In this document: piece after piece, positions 34,236-45,000 of the stretch
How positions within the stretch are numbered: position 1 is the stretch's first letter
How the letters are laid out: every line of letters starts with the position of its first letter
NCBI RefSeq assembly: GCF_030269645.1
Contig: NZ_BSTR01000018.1
Coordinates: 1 to 64,000 of the forward strand
Origin: Actinokineospora sp. NBRC 105648
GTDB taxonomy: Bacteria; Actinomycetota; Actinomycetes; Mycobacteriales; Pseudonocardiaceae
Direction of reading: 5' to 3'
Length of the DNA: 64,000 bases
The notes under the pieces: model-generated
The model's input: only the letters and a program-made list of their open reading frames with translations
Told to the model about the DNA's origin: nothing
The model's database searches: none
Translations under genes and position numbers: made by a program

Positions 34236-35066
34236 TCAGCCCTCCCCATTACCCGTGGTGGGCGCGTCCGCTGCCGGAGCGTCCACCTTCGTCTGAGCCT
34301 CGGCGGCCGCACGGCCCGCCTCGGTGCTGGTGGCGGTGGTGCCCGAGGCGCCCGAGCGGCGGGCGCGGTTCGGGCGCTCACGCCGCGGCTCGCGCCGGGC
34401 GTCCGGGGCGGCCGAGCGGGCGTCGGACTCGCGCCGACCGCCGACGACCTCACCCTTGTAGATCCACACCTTCACGCCGATGCGGCCGAAGGTGGTGCGC
34501 GCCTCGAAGAAGCCGTAGTCGATGTCCGCGCGCAGCGTGTGCAGCGGGACGCGACCCTCGCGGTAGTGCTCCGAGCGGGACATCTCGGCGCCGCCGAGAC
34601 GGCCACCGCACTGCACCCGGATGCCCTTGACCTGCGGCGAGCGCATGGCCGACTGGATGGCCTTGCGCATCGCGCGCCGGAAGGACACGCGGTTGGACAG
34701 CTGCTCGGCGGTCACCTGGGCGACCAGCTGGGCGTCCGACTCGGGGTTCTTGACCTCGAGGATGTTGAGCTGGACCTGCTTCTTGGTGAGCTTCTCCAGC
34801 TCACCGCGGATGCGGTCCGCCTCGGCGCCGCGGCGGCCGATGACGATGCCCGGGCGGGCGGTGTGGATGTCCACCCGCACGCGGTCACGGGTGCGCTCGA
34901 TCTCCACGCGGGAGATACCGGCGCGCTCCATGCCCTTGGACAGCAGGCGGCGGATCTTGACGTCCTCCGCCACGTACTCCGCGTACTGCTTGTCGGCGTA
35001 CCAGCGGGACCGCCAGTCGGTGGTGATCCCGAGCCGGAAGCCGTGCGGGTTGATCTTCTGCCCCAT
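34236..35066 (-). CDS. rpsC: 30S ribosomal protein S3 with long C-terminal extension
   Basis: Lines the mRNA entry tunnel and has helicase activity. 276 residues. N-terminal KH domain ([40 protein letters not shown]) and C-terminal domain ([20 protein letters not shown]) end near residue 215. The last ~60 residues are Arg/Ala/Thr-rich and disordered, typical of actinobacteria. ATG immediately follows the rplV TAG. Confidence 0.98.
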   Translation of the reverse strand: MGQKINPHGFRLGITTDWRSRWYADKQYAEYVAEDVKIRRLLSKGMERAGISRVEIERTRDRVRVDIHTARPGIVIGRRGAEADRIRGELEKLTKKQVQLNILEVKNPESDAQLVAQVTAEQLSNRVSFRRAMRKAIQSAMRSPQVKGIRVQCGGRLGGAEMSRSEHYREGRVPLHTLRADIDYGFFEARTTFGRIGVKVWIYKGEVVGGRRESDARSAAPDARREPRRERPNRARRSGASGTTATSTEAGRAAAEAQTKVDAPAADAPTTGNGEG

Positions 35067-35498
35067 CTAGCGGGCACCACCCTTCGTGCTCGTCTTGCGA
35101 GCCTTGGCGGCCTGCGGCTTCTGCACCGGCCGGGACTCGACCTCGACCGTGATGTGGCTCGTGCGCTTGCGGATCCGGTACGCCCGACCCTGCGCCCGCG
35201 GCCGGAACCGCTTCAGCGTGGGGCCCTCGTCCACGTACGCCACGGACACCCAAAGGGTGTCGGGGTCGAGGTTGAGGTTGTTCTCGGCGTTGGCGACGGC
35301 GCTGGCGAGCACCTTCGCGACCGGCTCACTGGCTGCCTGCGGCGCGAACCGGAGCACGGCCAGGGCCTCGCTTGCGCTACGTCCCCTGATGAGCTCGACG
35401 ACGCGGCGCACCTTCATCGGCGTGGCGCGAACGTAGCGAGCCCGAGCCACGGCGCGCGGAAACTCTTCCTGCGCCTCGGCATCGTTACGGGCGTTCAT
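35067..35498 (-). CDS. rplV: 50S ribosomal protein L22
   Basis: Its extended loop lines the nascent-peptide tunnel, where macrolides act. 143 residues. Core: [20 protein letters not shown], and [20 protein letters not shown], then [20 protein letters not shown] with an ordinary beta-hairpin, so no deletion of the macrolide-resistance type is seen. A Lys-rich tail ([11 protein letters not shown]) follows. It lies 51 bases after rpsS. Confidence 0.98.
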   Translation of the reverse strand: MNARNDAEAQEEFPRAVARARYVRATPMKVRRVVELIRGRSASEALAVLRFAPQAASEPVAKVLASAVANAENNLNLDPDTLWVSVAYVDEGPTLKRFRPRAQGRAYRIRKRTSHITVEVESRPVQKPQAAKARKTSTKGGAR

Positions 35499-35549
35499 CG
35501 CTGCTTCCCTTGCTCTCTTTACAGCTTGCTCTGGTGATCGAGCCGCCTG

Positions 35550-35831
35550 CTAGCGGCGACGGGCCTTGCGGTCGTCCTTGATGTGGCCCTTGAACGTGCG
35601 GGTCGGGGCGAACTCGCCCAGCTTGTGACCCACCATGGCCTCGGAGACGAACACCGGGACGTGCTTGCGGCCGTCGTGCACCGCGATGGTGTGGCCCAGC
35701 ATGTCCGGGATGATCGTGGACCGGCGGGACCAGGTCTTGATGACGGTCTTCTTGCCCGACTCGTTGAGCACGTCCACCTTCTTGAGCAGGTGGTCGTCCA
35801 CGAACGGGCCCTTCTTCAGGCTGCGTGGCAT
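35550..35831 (-). CDS. rpsS: 30S ribosomal protein S19
   Basis: 30S head protein pairing with S13. 93 residues: [40 protein letters not shown] and [20 protein letters not shown]. Standard length and sequence. It lies between rplB and rplV in the S10 order. Confidence 0.98.
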   Translation of the reverse strand: MPRSLKKGPFVDDHLLKKVDVLNESGKKTVIKTWSRRSTIIPDMLGHTIAVHDGRKHVPVFVSEAMVGHKLGEFAPTRTFKGHIKDDRKARRR

Positions 35832-35849
35832 ATTCTTCTACCTCCCTGC

Positions 35850-36686
35850 TCAGCGCTTGTTCTTGCCGGTACGGCGACGGCGGACGATCAACTTGTCGCT
35901 CGGCTTGTTGCGACGGGTGCGGCCCTCGGGCTTACCGGCCGGGTTCACCGGGTGGCGACCACCGGAGGTCTTGCCCTCACCACCACCGTGCGGGTGGTCG
36001 ACCGGGTTCATGGCGACACCGCGGACGGTCGGGCGCTTGCCCTTCCAGCGCATCCGGCCCGCCTTGCCCCAGTTGATGTTGGAGTGCTCGGCGTTGCCGA
36101 CCTCACCAACGGTGGCGCGGCAGCGCACGTCCACGTTGCGGATCTCGCCCGAGGGCATCCGCAGCTGGGCGTACGGGCCGTCCTTGGCCACCAGCTGCAC
36201 GCTCGCGCCCGCGGACCGCGCGATCTTGGCGCCGCCACCGGGGCGGAGCTCGATCGCGTGGATCACGGTGCCGACCGGGATGTTGCGCAGCGGCAGGTTG
36301 TTGCCCGGCTTGATGTCGGCACGGGGGCCGTTCTCAATCGGGTCGCCCTGCGACAGCTTGTTCGGCGCGATGATGTAGCGCTTCTCGCCGTCGGCGTAGT
36401 GCAGCAGCGCGATGCGCGCGGTGCGGTTGGGGTCGTACTCGATGTGCGCGACCTTGGCGGGCACACCGTCCTTGTCGTTGCGCCGGAAGTCGATCAGGCG
36501 ATACGCGCGCTTGTGACCGCCACCCTTGTGCCGGGTGGTGATCCTGCCGTGCGCGTTGCGCCCGCCCTTGCCGTGCAGGGGGCGGATCAGCGACTTCTCC
36601 GGCGTCGACCGCGTGATCTCGGCGAAGTCCGAGACACTGGCGCCGCGACGACCGGGGGTCGTCGGCTTGTACTTGCGGATACCCAT
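35850..36686 (-). CDS. rplB: 50S ribosomal protein L2
   Basis: Primary 23S rRNA binder close to the peptidyl-transferase centre. 278 residues. The conserved C-terminal segment with the key histidine is intact ([15 protein letters not shown]). Other landmarks are [20 protein letters not shown] and [20 protein letters not shown]. It starts 14 bases after rplW. Confidence 0.98.
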   Translation of the reverse strand: MGIRKYKPTTPGRRGASVSDFAEITRSTPEKSLIRPLHGKGGRNAHGRITTRHKGGGHKRAYRLIDFRRNDKDGVPAKVAHIEYDPNRTARIALLHYADGEKRYIIAPNKLSQGDPIENGPRADIKPGNNLPLRNIPVGTVIHAIELRPGGGAKIARSAGASVQLVAKDGPYAQLRMPSGEIRNVDVRCRATVGEVGNAEHSNINWGKAGRMRWKGKRPTVRGVAMNPVDHPHGGGEGKTSGGRHPVNPAGKPEGRTRRNKPSDKLIVRRRRTGKNKR

Positions 36687-36700
36687 GTCTGCTCAGTCCC

Positions 36701-37000
36701 TTACGCGGCCGGGCCGCCGAAGATCTCGATCGGCTTGCTCTCGGCGGACAGCGTCACGATCGCCCGCTTGGTGTCCTTGCGCTTGCCGTACCCGGAGCGG
36801 GTGCGCTTGCGCTTGCCGTTGCGGTTCAGCGTGTTCACGCTGACCACCTGGACGCCGAAAACCTTCTCGACCGCGATCTTGATGGCGGTCTTGTTGGCGC
36901 TCGGGTGCACCACGAAGGTGTACTTGTTCTCCTCGAGGAGCCCGTAGGACTTCTCGGAGATCACCGGCGCGAGAAGGATGTCTCGGGGGTCGGGGATCAC
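36701..37000 (-). CDS. rplW: 50S ribosomal protein L23
   Basis: Exit-tunnel protein and the docking site for trigger factor and SRP. 99 residues from GTG 37000: [40 protein letters not shown] and [20 protein letters not shown]. The start overlaps the rplD stop (GTGA). Confidence 0.98.
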   Translation of the reverse strand: MIPDPRDILLAPVISEKSYGLLEENKYTFVVHPSANKTAIKIAVEKVFGVQVVSVNTLNRNGKRKRTRSGYGKRKDTKRAIVTLSAESKPIEIFGGPAA

Positions 37001-37695
37001 TTGTCCTCCTTGGAAGTCGCAGTCTCGTCGACCTCGGCTTCGGTGGACGTGGCCCGACCCTTGGCGGCCTTGACCGGCCGGGACAGGAACGCGTCGAGGG
37101 CAGCCTTGGTGAACACCACGTCGTCGTTGACGAGCACGTCGTAGGTGTTGAGCTGGTCGGGCGCGATCACGTGCACGTGCGGCAGGTTGCGCACCGACAC
37201 CCAGGCGACGTCCTCGTCCCTGGTCAGCACGACCAGCAGGCGCTTGGCCTCGCTGATCGTGGCCAGCAGGTCGCGGGCGGTCTTGGTGGAGGGCTTGTCG
37301 CCGTCGACCAGACCGGTCACCACGTGCACCTGGCCCGCGCGGGCCCGGTCGGAGAGGGCACCGCGCAGGGCGGCGGCCTTCATCTTCTTGGGGGTCCGCT
37401 GCGCGTAGTCGCGCGGCTGCGGGCCGTGCACCACGCCACCGCCGACGAACTGCGGCGCGCGGGTCGAGCCCTGGCGGGCGCGGCCGGTGCCCTTCTGGCG
37501 GTAGGGCTTGCGGCCACCGCCGGACACCTCCCCGCGGGTCTTGGTCGAGTGCGTGCCCTGGCGGGCGGCCGCCATCTGGGCCACCACGACCTGGTGCATC
37601 AGCGGCACGTTGGCCTGCACGTCGAAGACCTCGGCAGGCAGGTCGACACTGCCCTCGGTCTTACCGCCGGGAGCCTTGATGTCCACGCTGCTCAT
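36997..37695 (-). CDS. rplD: 50S ribosomal protein L4
   Basis: Its loop lines the peptide tunnel; in E. coli it is the S10-operon regulator. 232 residues: the tunnel loop [20 protein letters not shown] is intact, followed by [22 protein letters not shown]-terminal tail ([20 protein letters not shown]) is an actinobacterial-type extension. Its start overlaps the rplC stop (TGATG), coupling the two. Confidence 0.98.
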   Translation of the reverse strand: MSSVDIKAPGGKTEGSVDLPAEVFDVQANVPLMHQVVVAQMAAARQGTHSTKTRGEVSGGGRKPYRQKGTGRARQGSTRAPQFVGGGVVHGPQPRDYAQRTPKKMKAAALRGALSDRARAGQVHVVTGLVDGDKPSTKTARDLLATISEAKRLLVVLTRDEDVAWVSVRNLPHVHVIAPDQLNTYDVLVNDDVVFTKAALDAFLSRPVKAAKGRATSTEAEVDETATSKEDK

Positions 37696-38345
37696 CAGGC
37701 ACCGCCCTTCGCGGCCGTCTTGAGGAACACCAGGCCACCCTTGGGGCCGGGAACGGCACCCTTGATCAGGATGAGGCCGGACTCGGCGTCGACCTGGTGG
37801 ACCTTGAGGTTCTGGGTGGTCACCCGCACGTGGCCCATCCGACCGGCCATGCGCAGGCCCTTGAAGACCCGGCCGGGGGTGGCGCAGCCACCGATGGAAC
37901 CGGGCGAGCGGTGCTTGCGCTGGGTGCCGTGCGAGGCGCCGAGGCCCTTGAAGCCGTGTCGCTTCATGACGCCCGCGGTGCCCTTGCCCTTGGTGGTGCC
38001 GGTCGCGTCGACGACCTGGCCCGCCTCGAACACCTCAGCGGTGATCTCCTGGCCGATCTCGTAGGAGTCGGCGTCGGTGGTGCGCAGTTCCGCCACGAAG
38101 CGGCGCGGGGTGACACCGGCCTTGGTGAAGTGCCCGGACTCGGGCTTGTTCACCTTGCGCGGGTCGATCGCGCCGAAGGCGAGCTGGACCGCGGCGTAGC
38201 CGTCGTTGTCCTGGCTGCGCACCTGGGTGACCACGTTGGGTCCGGCCTTCACAACGGTCACCGGCACGATCCGGTTGTTCTCGTCGAAGACCTGGGTCAT
38301 CCCGAGCTTGGTGCCCAGGATTCCCTTCATCTGCCTGTCAGACAT
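37695..38345 (-). CDS. rplC: 50S ribosomal protein L3
   Basis: Early-assembly protein reaching the peptidyl-transferase centre. 216 residues. The PTC-proximal loop is [20 protein letters not shown]. The N-terminus reads [20 protein letters not shown] after a five-residue leader (MSDRQ); ATG 38330 is therefore an alternative start. It lies 33 bases after rpsJ. Confidence 0.98.
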   Translation of the reverse strand: MSDRQMKGILGTKLGMTQVFDENNRIVPVTVVKAGPNVVTQVRSQDNDGYAAVQLAFGAIDPRKVNKPESGHFTKAGVTPRRFVAELRTTDADSYEIGQEITAEVFEAGQVVDATGTTKGKGTAGVMKRHGFKGLGASHGTQRKHRSPGSIGGCATPGRVFKGLRMAGRMGHVRVTTQNLKVHQVDAESGLILIKGAVPGPKGGLVFLKTAAKGGA

Positions 38346-38378
38346 GACTGTGTTTCTCTCCGCCGCTCAGCGCCGCAC

Positions 38379-38684
38379 TTACTGGATGTTGACGTCGACA
38401 CTCGCCGGCAGGTCGATGCGCATGAGCGCGTCGACCGTCTTCGGCGTCGGGTCGAGGATGTCGATCAGACGCTTGTGCGTACGCATCTCGAAGTGCTCGC
38501 GCGAGTCCTTGTACTTGTGCGGCGAGCGGATGACGCAGTAGACGTTCTTCTCCGTGGGCAGCGGCACAGGCCCCACGACCCGCGCGCCAGTGCGCGTCAC
38601 GGTCTCCACGATCTTGCGCGCGGACGCGTCGATCGCCTCGTGGTCGTAGGCCTTGAGCCGGATGCGGATCTTCTGTCCCGCCAT
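38379..38684 (-). CDS. rpsJ: 30S ribosomal protein S10
   Basis: 30S head protein and, with NusB, a transcription antitermination factor. From ATG 38684 it is 101 residues: [40 protein letters not shown] and the C-terminal [11 protein letters not shown]. It begins the S10-spc operon. Upstream, 335 bases separate it from tuf and contain a large hairpin, but no clear -35/-10 pair. Confidence 0.97.
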   Translation of the reverse strand: MAGQKIRIRLKAYDHEAIDASARKIVETVTRTGARVVGPVPLPTEKNVYCVIRSPHKYKDSREHFEMRTHKRLIDILDPTPKTVDALMRIDLPASVDVNIQ

Positions 38685-38931
38685 GGTGGCTTGCCGTTCC
38701 TCTTCATCGTTGCGATCTTCGGCAGACCTGTCAGGCCGAACCGCGCCGCTTCCCTGTTCACAAGTTTCGATCCACCGCTCCCGGTCCACGCGGTCGGGCG
38801 TGTCGCGCCCGCTTCGCATACCGGTCCCTTGGACGAGATCCTTGGGCTAGCCGTGCATCTTCTTTTCTCAGGACCATGGATCCTGACTCCCGTGCGAGGG
38901 CGGCCGGTAGTGGAACTCGAACCGGCCGCCC
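38685..38931 (-). promoter_or_regulatory. rpsJ leader/upstream region with a stem-loop
   Basis: The tuf-rpsJ gap has no gene. An 11-bp stem GGGCGGCCGGT/ACCGGCCGCCC (38898-38908 with 38921-38931) with a 12-base loop lies 214 bases upstream of rpsJ. It may end read-through from tuf or form part of the S10 leader. I could not place a convincing promoter. Confidence 0.5.
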
Positions 38932-38984
38932 TGCGACGAGCAACCCATAAAGGATGCCACACCGGGGTGCGGCGATCCAAATCG

Positions 38985-39012
38985 GGGTGGCCGAGCACAC
39001 TCGGCCACCCCG
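38985..39012 (-). terminator. tuf terminator
   Basis: A perfect 12-bp stem (38985-38996 with 39001-39012) with a four-base loop, starting eight bases past the tuf stop. ATTTGG follows in the leftward direction, a weak U run. Confidence 0.8.
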
Positions 39013-39019
39013 ACGGGGA

Positions 39020-40213
39020 CTACTTGATGATCTTGACGACCCGGCCGGCGCCGACGGTGCGGCCACCCTCGCGGATCGCGAACCGGAGACCCTCGTCCAT
39101 CGCGATGGGCTGGATCAGGTTCACCGTCATGCCCGTGCTGTCGCCCGGCATGACCATCTCGGTGCCCTCGGGGAGGGTCACCACGCCGGTCACGTCGGTG
39201 GTGCGGAAGTAGAACTGCGGGCGGTAGTTGTTGAAGAACGGGGTGTGCCGTCCGCCCTCGTCCTTGCTCAGGATGACGACCTGGGCCTCGAACTCGGTGT
39301 GCGGGGTGGTGGTGCCCGGCTTCACGATGACCTGGCCGCGCTCGATGTCCTCGCGCTTGATGCCGCGGAGCAGGAGGCCGACGTTGTCGCCCGCCTGGCC
39401 CTGGTCGAGCAGCTTGCGGAACATCTCGACACCGGTGACGGTGGTCTTCTGCGCCTTCTCGCGGATGCCGACGATCTCGACCTCCTCGTTGACGTTGACG
39501 ATGCCCCGCTCGATGCGACCGGTCGCGACGGTGCCGCGGCCGGTGATCGTGAAGACATCCTCGACGGGCATGAGGAAGGGCTTGACGACGTCCCGCTCGG
39601 GCTCCGGGATGCTCTCGTCGACGGCGTCCATGAGCTCGATCAGACGAGCGCCCCACTCGGCGTCGCCCTCGAGCGCCTTGAGCGCCGAGACGCGCACGAC
39701 CGGCAGGTCGTCGCCGGGGAAGTCCTGCGCCGAGAGCAGCTCACGGACCTCGAGCTCGACGAGCTCGAGGATCTCCTCGTCGTCCACCATGTCGGCCTTG
39801 TTCAGGGCCACCACGATGTAGGGCACACCGACCTGGCGGGCGAGCAGCACGTGCTCACGCGTCTGCGGCATCGGGCCATCGGTCGCCGCGACCACCAGGA
39901 TGGCGCCGTCCATCTGCGCCGCACCGGTGATCATGTTCTTGACGTAGTCCGCGTGGCCCGGGCAGTCGACGTGCGCGTAGTGGCGCTTCTCCGTCTGGTA
40001 CTCGATGTGCGCGATGGAGATCGTGATACCGCGCTGCTTCTCCTCCGGCGCCTTGTCGATCTCGTCGAACGGCGTGAAGGGGTTCAGGTCGGGGTACTTG
40101 TCGTGCAGGACCTTCGAGATCGCCGCGGTCAGCGTCGTCTTGCCGTGGTCGATGTGACCGATGGTCCCGATGTTGACGTGCGGCTTGGTCCGCTGGAACT
40201 TCGCCTTCGCCAC
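39020..40213 (-). CDS. tuf: Translation elongation factor EF-Tu
   Basis: GTPase that delivers aminoacyl-tRNA to the ribosome. 397 residues. G1 GHIDHGKT, G2 RGITIS, G3 DCPGHADY and G4 NKAD are intact, with domains II and III complete ([32 protein letters not shown]). No known elfamycin-resistance substitution stands out by eye. It lies 160 bases after fusA, with a hairpin in the gap. Confidence 0.99.
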   Translation of the reverse strand: MAKAKFQRTKPHVNIGTIGHIDHGKTTLTAAISKVLHDKYPDLNPFTPFDEIDKAPEEKQRGITISIAHIEYQTEKRHYAHVDCPGHADYVKNMITGAAQMDGAILVVAATDGPMPQTREHVLLARQVGVPYIVVALNKADMVDDEEILELVELEVRELLSAQDFPGDDLPVVRVSALKALEGDAEWGARLIELMDAVDESIPEPERDVVKPFLMPVEDVFTITGRGTVATGRIERGIVNVNEEVEIVGIREKAQKTTVTGVEMFRKLLDQGQAGDNVGLLLRGIKREDIERGQVIVKPGTTTPHTEFEAQVVILSKDEGGRHTPFFNNYRPQFYFRTTDVTGVVTLPEGTEMVMPGDSTGMTVNLIQPIAMDEGLRFAIREGGRTVGAGRVVKIIK

Positions 40214-40340
40214 TTGATTGTCCTCCTGGACTTGTACTTTCCGCCTGACCGAGTGTTTTCGGATGGCGGCTGCTGGGTCAATTGTGCGGACCCGGGGAGT
40301 TCCCGGAGAGCCCGCACCTACTGTGCGGAGCTCCGGGGCT

Positions 40341-40362
40341 CAGTCCCGCGCACGCGGGACTG
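40341..40362 (-). promoter_or_regulatory. Stem-loop between fusA and tuf
   Basis: A 9-bp stem CAGTCCCGC/GCGGGACTG (40341-40349 with 40354-40362) with a GCAC loop, 11 bases past the fusA stop. There is no U run. It may be a partial terminator or processing site giving tuf its own expression level. Confidence 0.55.
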
Positions 40363-40373
40363 GGAGTGCTTGG

Positions 40374-42473
40374 TCACTCCCCCGTAGCCTTTGCGATGAT
40401 CTCCTTGGCGACGTTCGCGGGAACCTCGCTGTAGGAGTCGAACACCATCGAGTAGTTGGCGCGGCCCTGGGTCTTCGACCGCAAGTCACCCACATACCCG
40501 AACATCTCCGAGAGCGGCACCAGCGCCTTGACGATGCGGGCCCCGCTGCGCTCCTCCATGGCCTGGATCTGGCCGCGGCGGGAGTTCAGGTCGCCGATGA
40601 CCTCACCCATATAGTCCTCGGGCGTGGTCACCTCGACCGCCATCAGCGGCTCCAGGATCACCGGACCGGCCTTGCGGGCGGCCTCCTTGAGCGCCATGGA
40701 GCCTGCGACCTTGAACGCCATCTCGGAGGAGTCGACCTCGTGGTAGGCACCGTCGAGCAGCGTCAGCTTCAACCCGACCAGCGGGTATCCGGCGAGCACA
40801 CCGTACTGCATGGCGTCCTGGGCACCGGCGTCGACCGACGGGATGTACTCCCGCGGCACGCGGCCGCCGGAAACGGCGTTGTCGAACTCGTAGAGCACGC
40901 CGTCGGTGGTGGCCAGCGGCTCGAGCTTGATGACGACCTTCGCGAACTGGCCCGACCCACCGGTCTGCTTCTTGTGGGTGTAGTCCAGCTTCTCGACCGT
41001 CTTGCGGATGGTCTCGCGGTAGGCCACCTGCGGCTTGCCGATGTTCGCCTCGACCTTGAACTCGCGGCGCATCCGGTCCACCAGGATGTCCAGGTGCAGC
41101 TCGCCCATGCCCGCGATGATCGTCTGGCCGGTCTCGTCGTCGAGGTGCACCTTGAAGGTGGGGTCCTCTTCGGCGAGCTTCTGGATCGCGGTGCCCAGCT
41201 TCTCCTGGTCGGCCTTGGTCTTGGGCTCGATGGCGACCTGGATGACCGGGTCCGGGAAGGTCATCGACTCGAGCACGATCGGGTTGGCCGGGTCGCTCAG
41301 GGTCTCACCGGTGGTGGTGTCCTTGAGCCCGATCACCGCGTAGATGTGACCGGCGATGGCCTCGTCGACCGGGTTCTCCTTGTTGGCGTGCATCTGGAAG
41401 ATCTTCCCGATGCGCTCCTTGCGGTCCTTGGTCGAGTTGATGACCGGGCTGCCGCTGGGAACCCGGCCCGAGTACACCCGGACGTAGGTGAGCTTGCCGA
41501 AGAACGGGTGCGTGGCGATCTTGAAGGCCAGCGCGGAGAACGGCTCGGTCATCTCGGGCTTGCGGAAGGCGGGGGTCTCCCCGTCCTGCAGCGTGCCCTC
41601 GACCGGCGGGAGGTCGAGCGGGGAGGGCAGGTAGTCGATCACGGCGTCGAGCATGGGCTGCACGCCCTTGTTCTTGAACGCCGAACCGCACAGGATCGGG
41701 TACGCCGAACCGGCGGTCACGATCTTGCGGATACCGCCCTTGATCTGCTCGACGCTGAGCTCCTCGCCGCCGAGGTAGAGCTCCATGAGCTCGTCATCGG
41801 TCTCGGCGACGGCCTCGATGAGCGCCTCGCGGAACTCCTGGGCCTTCTCCAGCAGGTCGGCCGGGATCTCCTCGACGGAGTAGTCCTCGCCCTTCTTGAC
41901 CTCGCCGCGCCAGGTCAGCGCGCGCATCTCGACCAGGTCGACGACACCGATGAAGTCGCTCTCGGAGCCGATCGGGATCTGGATCGGGAGCGGCTTGGCA
42001 CCCAGGCGCTCGGAGATGGTGCGGATGGTGAAGTAGAAGTCCGCGCCCAGCTTGTCCATCTTGTTGACGAAGCAGATCCGGGGGACGTCGTACTTGGTGG
42101 CCTGCCGCCAGACCTGCTCGGACTGGGGCTCGACACCTTCCTTGCCGTCGAACACCGCGACCGCGCCGTCGAGCACCCGCAGGTTGCGCTCCACCTCGAC
42201 GGTGAAGTCGACGTGCCCGGGGGTGTCGATGATGTTGATCTGGTGGTCTTTCCAGTAGCAGGTGGTGGCGGCCGAGGTGATCGTGATGCCCCGCTCCTGC
42301 TCCTGCTCCATCCAGTCCATGACCGCGGCGCCGTCGTGCACCTCGCCGATCTTGTAGCTGATCCCCGTGTAGAAGAGGATCCGCTCGGTCGTCGTGGTCT
42401 TGCCCGCGTCGATGTGGGCCATGATCCCGATGTTGCGGACCTTGGCCAGGTCGGTCAGCACGTCGAGTGCCAC
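40374..42473 (-). CDS. fusA: Translation elongation factor EF-G
   Basis: GTPase driving ribosomal translocation and, with RRF, recycling. 699 residues, all five domains. G1 [10 protein letters not shown]2 RGITITSA, G3 DTPGHVDF and G4 NKMDKLGA are intact; domain IV carries the SGRGQFA-type [15 protein letters not shown] segment. Fusidic-acid sites could not be fully assessed by eye. It follows rpsG by 72 bases, with a stem-loop between. Confidence 0.99.
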   Translation of the reverse strand: MALDVLTDLAKVRNIGIMAHIDAGKTTTTERILFYTGISYKIGEVHDGAAVMDWMEQEQERGITITSAATTCYWKDHQINIIDTPGHVDFTVEVERNLRVLDGAVAVFDGKEGVEPQSEQVWRQATKYDVPRICFVNKMDKLGADFYFTIRTISERLGAKPLPIQIPIGSESDFIGVVDLVEMRALTWRGEVKKGEDYSVEEIPADLLEKAQEFREALIEAVAETDDELMELYLGGEELSVEQIKGGIRKIVTAGSAYPILCGSAFKNKGVQPMLDAVIDYLPSPLDLPPVEGTLQDGETPAFRKPEMTEPFSALAFKIATHPFFGKLTYVRVYSGRVPSGSPVINSTKDRKERIGKIFQMHANKENPVDEAIAGHIYAVIGLKDTTTGETLSDPANPIVLESMTFPDPVIQVAIEPKTKADQEKLGTAIQKLAEEDPTFKVHLDDETGQTIIAGMGELHLDILVDRMRREFKVEANIGKPQVAYRETIRKTVEKLDYTHKKQTGGSGQFAKVVIKLEPLATTDGVLYEFDNAVSGGRVPREYIPSVDAGAQDAMQYGVLAGYPLVGLKLTLLDGAYHEVDSSEMAFKVAGSMALKEAARKAGPVILEPLMAVEVTTPEDYMGEVIGDLNSRRGQIQAMEERSGARIVKALVPLSEMFGYVGDLRSKTQGRANYSMVFDSYSEVPANVAKEIIAKATGE

Positions 42474-42519
42474 GGGTGTTTCCCCTGTCCTTGATGCAGA
42501 GCTACGGCGCCGCTGCAGC

Positions 42520-42541
42520 CCCGACCGGGCGGTCGGGGCCG
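42520..42541 (-). promoter_or_regulatory. Stem-loop between rpsG and fusA
   Basis: A 9-bp stem GCCCCGACC/GGTCGGGGC (42520-42528 with 42533-42541), four-base loop, four bases past the rpsG stop and 46 bases before the fusA start. No U run follows. Confidence 0.55.
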
Positions 42542-42545
42542 GTTG

Positions 42546-43016
42546 TCACCAGCGGTAGTGGGCGAAGGCCTTGTTGGACTCGGCCATCTTGTGCGTGTCC
42601 TCGCGGCGCTTGACGCTGGCGCCAAGGCCGTTCGAGGCGTCGAGCAGCTCGTTCATCAGCCGCTCGATCATGGTCTTCTCGCGGCGGGCCTGGGAGAAGG
42701 AGACGAGCCAGCGCAGCGCGAGCGTGGTGGAGCGGCCCGGCTTGACCTCGATCGGCACCTGGTAGGTGGCGCCACCGACGCGGCGGCTCTTCACCTCGAT
42801 GGTGGGCTTCACGTTGTCGAGCGCGCGCTTGAGCGTGACCACGGGGTCGGTGCCGCTCTTGTCCCGGGCACCCTCGAGGGCGCCGTAGACGATGCGCTCG
42901 GCGACGGAGCGCTTGCCGTCCTTGAGCACCTTGTTGATCAGCTGGGTGACCAGCGGCGAGCTGTACACCGGGTCGGAGATCAGCGGCCGCTTCGGGGCCG
43001 GTCCCTTACGGGGCAT
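42546..43016 (-). CDS. rpsG: 30S ribosomal protein S7
   Basis: Nucleates assembly of the 30S head; in E. coli it represses the str operon. 156 residues: [40 protein letters not shown] and [20 protein letters not shown]. It starts one base after the rpsL stop, so the two are coupled. Confidence 0.98.
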   Translation of the reverse strand: MPRKGPAPKRPLISDPVYSSPLVTQLINKVLKDGKRSVAERIVYGALEGARDKSGTDPVVTLKRALDNVKPTIEVKSRRVGGATYQVPIEVKPGRSTTLALRWLVSFSQARREKTMIERLMNELLDASNGLGASVKRREDTHKMAESNKAFAHYRW

Positions 43017-43017
43017 G

Positions 43018-43392
43018 TCAGCTCTTCTCCTTCTTCGCGCCGTAGTGGCTGCGGGCCTGCTTGCGGTTCTTCACGCCCTGCGTGTCCAGCGAGCCGCGGA
43101 TGATCTTGTAGCGGACACCCGGGAGGTCCTTCACGCGGCCACCGCGGACGAGCACCATGGAGTGCTCCTGCAGGTTGTGACCCTCGCCAGGGATATACGC
43201 CGTGACCTCGATGCCGCTGGTCAGCTTCACGCGCGCGACCTTGCGCAGCGCGGAGTTCGGCTTCTTCGGGGTGGTGGTGTACACGCGAGTGCACACGCCA
43301 CGCCGCTGCGGGCTCCCCTTGAGAGCCGCAGTCTTCTGCTTGGCGACCTTGTCCTGGCGGCCCTTGCGGACCAGCTGCTGGATCGTGGGCAT
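43018..43392 (-). CDS. rpsL: 30S ribosomal protein S12
   Basis: Decoding-centre protein. 124 residues from ATG 43392; the open frame further upstream belongs to the leader. The streptomycin-relevant lysines in [13 protein letters not shown] and [11 protein letters not shown] are wild-type, so no classical rpsL resistance mutation is present. It heads the str operon (rpsL-rpsG-fusA-tuf) behind a leader of about 270 bases and a strong promoter. Confidence 0.98.
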   Translation of the reverse strand: MPTIQQLVRKGRQDKVAKQKTAALKGSPQRRGVCTRVYTTTPKKPNSALRKVARVKLTSGIEVTAYIPGEGHNLQEHSMVLVRGGRVKDLPGVRYKIIRGSLDTQGVKNRKQARSHYGAKKEKS

Positions 43393-43574
43393 AGACCGGC
43401 TTTCTCCTGTTAACGCTCGACACCCGAACCGGGGGCCGAAGGCACTGTGTACTTGCGGTTCCTGCTGCTCCGCCCGTCCCCCGAGGTCGGGCGTGTCGCC
43501 CGAACTCGCGGCGCCCGTGCGGGATCGAATCATCCCAACGGGGTTCGAGAGGAACTCCGGCGTGTCTGGCAGGA

Positions 43575-43657
43575 GGCCGGTAGCCGGCCATCGTCTGAAC
43601 GATCACCGAAACCAGACCGCGCGGCACAGGCACACGGACCGACCCGACATGGGTCGG
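43575..43657 (-). promoter_or_regulatory. Structured leader of the str operon
   Basis: Between the promoter and rpsL the leader contains CCGACCC/GGGTCGG (43639-43645 with 43651-43657) close to the predicted 5' end, then GGCCGG/CCGGCC (43575-43580 with 43584-43589). No ORF of coding quality lies in the 395-base rpsL-43788 gap. Confidence 0.45.
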
Positions 43658-43669
43658 GCACGAGTAGCA

Positions 43670-43699
43670 AAGATACCTCGGGCGTGGGTCGGAGGTCAA
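43670..43699 (-). promoter_or_regulatory. Promoter of the str operon
   Basis: On the minus strand TTGACC (43694-43699) is followed by an 18-base spacer and TATCTT (43670-43675), a good sigma-A-type match. Transcription would begin near 43663, giving a leader of about 270 bases before rpsL. Confidence 0.65.
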
Positions 43700-43723
43700 A
43701 ACGGGGTACCCCTGGAACGCGCC

Positions 43724-43752
43724 GAGGCGGCCCCCACTCAGGGGACCGCCTC
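43724..43752 (-). terminator. Terminator of the DUF4082-type gene
   Basis: A 12-bp stem with one mismatch (43724-43735 with 43741-43752) and a five-base loop, 35 bases past the stop of the 43788 gene. It lies just upstream of the str promoter and would insulate it. Confidence 0.7.
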
Positions 43753-43787
43753 GCCCAACGCGTCACCGACCGTGGTGGTTCCCCGGG

Positions 43788-44684
43788 TCAGGGGGTCAGC
43801 TGGAAGTGCGGGATGACCCAGTAGTAGCTGCCGCCCCAGGTCTGGTCCGGGAAGCCGCCGAGCTCGGGGACGGGTCCCTCGTCGGCGTAGTGGTAGACGC
43901 CCGCGTCCGGGGGTGAGGAGAAGGGGGCCTCCACGGTCCCGGCACCGGTGAAGTGCCCGTTCGTCACCGCGTAGTGGCCGTACGGGGTGAAGTAGGAGAC
44001 CACGTAGGTCTCCCCCGGCACGACCGGGACGGGCTCGGGGAAGTAGAAGAACCGCGACCAGGGCGACTCGTGGGCCTCGGCCAGCAGCACGCCGTCGGCC
44101 GACCAGACGCGCGCGAGGAGGTCGTCACCCGGGTAGTAGTTGCCCAGCGTGACACCGGTGATGTAGCCGGCGCGGTCGACCTGGACCTTCTGGCCGACCT
44201 CCACCGGCCGGGCGTCGGAGTCCACCGCGACGTAGTCCCGGTCGCCGCGCAGCGGCTGCCAGAACTCGCACCGGGTGCACGGCAGCGGCTTGAGCGGACC
44301 GCTGCCCGCCGCGTAGCGGGTGTGCCTCCAGGGCGACTCGACCTCGGTCGCGCTGCGCGCCCGGGAGACGACGTCCACCTGACCGGTCGTGGTGGCGGTG
44401 TGGATGTAGCTCCACTCGCCGGTGCCCTGGGCGAGTTGCCAGGTGTGGCCGCCGTCGACGGAGACGTCCACCGCGGTGACCGCGGCCGGGCCGTCGTCGG
44501 AGGTGCTGTAACCGGCGATCATGATCGGGACGTTGAGCGGCAGCACGTTGCCGTCGGTCGGGAAGACGACGAACGAGCTCGGGTGCACCTCGGCGCTCGC
44601 GGCGCTCGCGGCGCTCGCGGCGCTCGCGCTGAGGACGGGGACGAGGAGCACGGCGGCGGCGGCCGCGGCGAGTCTGTGGAACAC
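43788..44684 (-). CDS. Secreted protein with Ig-like and DUF4082-type domains
   Basis: 298 residues from GTG 44684, with GGAGG five bases upstream. A signal peptide (FHRLAAAAAAVLLVPVLSAS) ends in a run of Ala-Ser residues encoded by four 9-bp repeats. A first beta domain (AVDVSVDGGHTWQLAQGTGE) resembles the Ig-like region of molybdopterin oxidoreductase dimerisation or bacterial Ig modules. The second (VDRAGYITGVTLGNYY, PVPVVPGETYVVSYFTPYGH) fits DUF4082, a sugar/cell-wall-associated module. No enzyme domain is visible. It is probably an extracellular binding protein. Confidence 0.82.
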   Translation of the reverse strand: MFHRLAAAAAAVLLVPVLSASAASAASAASAEVHPSSFVVFPTDGNVLPLNVPIMIAGYSTSDDGPAAVTAVDVSVDGGHTWQLAQGTGEWSYIHTATTTGQVDVVSRARSATEVESPWRHTRYAAGSGPLKPLPCTRCEFWQPLRGDRDYVAVDSDARPVEVGQKVQVDRAGYITGVTLGNYYPGDDLLARVWSADGVLLAEAHESPWSRFFYFPEPVPVVPGETYVVSYFTPYGHYAVTNGHFTGAGTVEAPFSSPPDAGVYHYADEGPVPELGGFPDQTWGGSYYWVIPHFQLTP

Positions 44685-44977
44685 GGTTCCTCCGGTCAGG
44701 CCGGGATGGCGGGTGGGTCACCGCGGTCTCACCGCACTGCGGCCACGAGCGGGCCAAGAGCAGGATCGCGAGCCCGCGCGACACAGGTCCTCCGGGGAGA
44801 GGGTGGCCCCGACGTCGACCGCACGGTATCGGTCAGGGCACCGGGCCCGAATGTTCCAGACGGGTGACAACCGCGCGGGCGGACCAGGCTGGGTGACCTG
44901 CAACACTTGGCGGCCAACGAATTTCGTCTGTCCATTTGGGATTAACGAAGTCGTCCCGGGAGGGCTACCATTCCAAG

Positions 44978-44989
44978 ACGACCGGTCGT
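44978..44989. promoter_or_regulatory. TetR operator upstream of the TetR gene
   Basis: Perfect 12-bp palindrome ACGACCGGTCGT in the shared 17-mer AAGACGACCGGTCGTAT. It abuts TATACT (44989-44994), a likely -10 placed seven bases before GTG 45001, so the regulator probably represses itself from a leaderless transcript. Confidence 0.75.
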
Positions 44990-45000
44990 ATACTTCCGGC

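Noticed and set aside
40218-42494. 758-residue plus-strand ORF opposite fusA
   Set aside because: Antisense of EF-G with compositionally biased translation and no motif.
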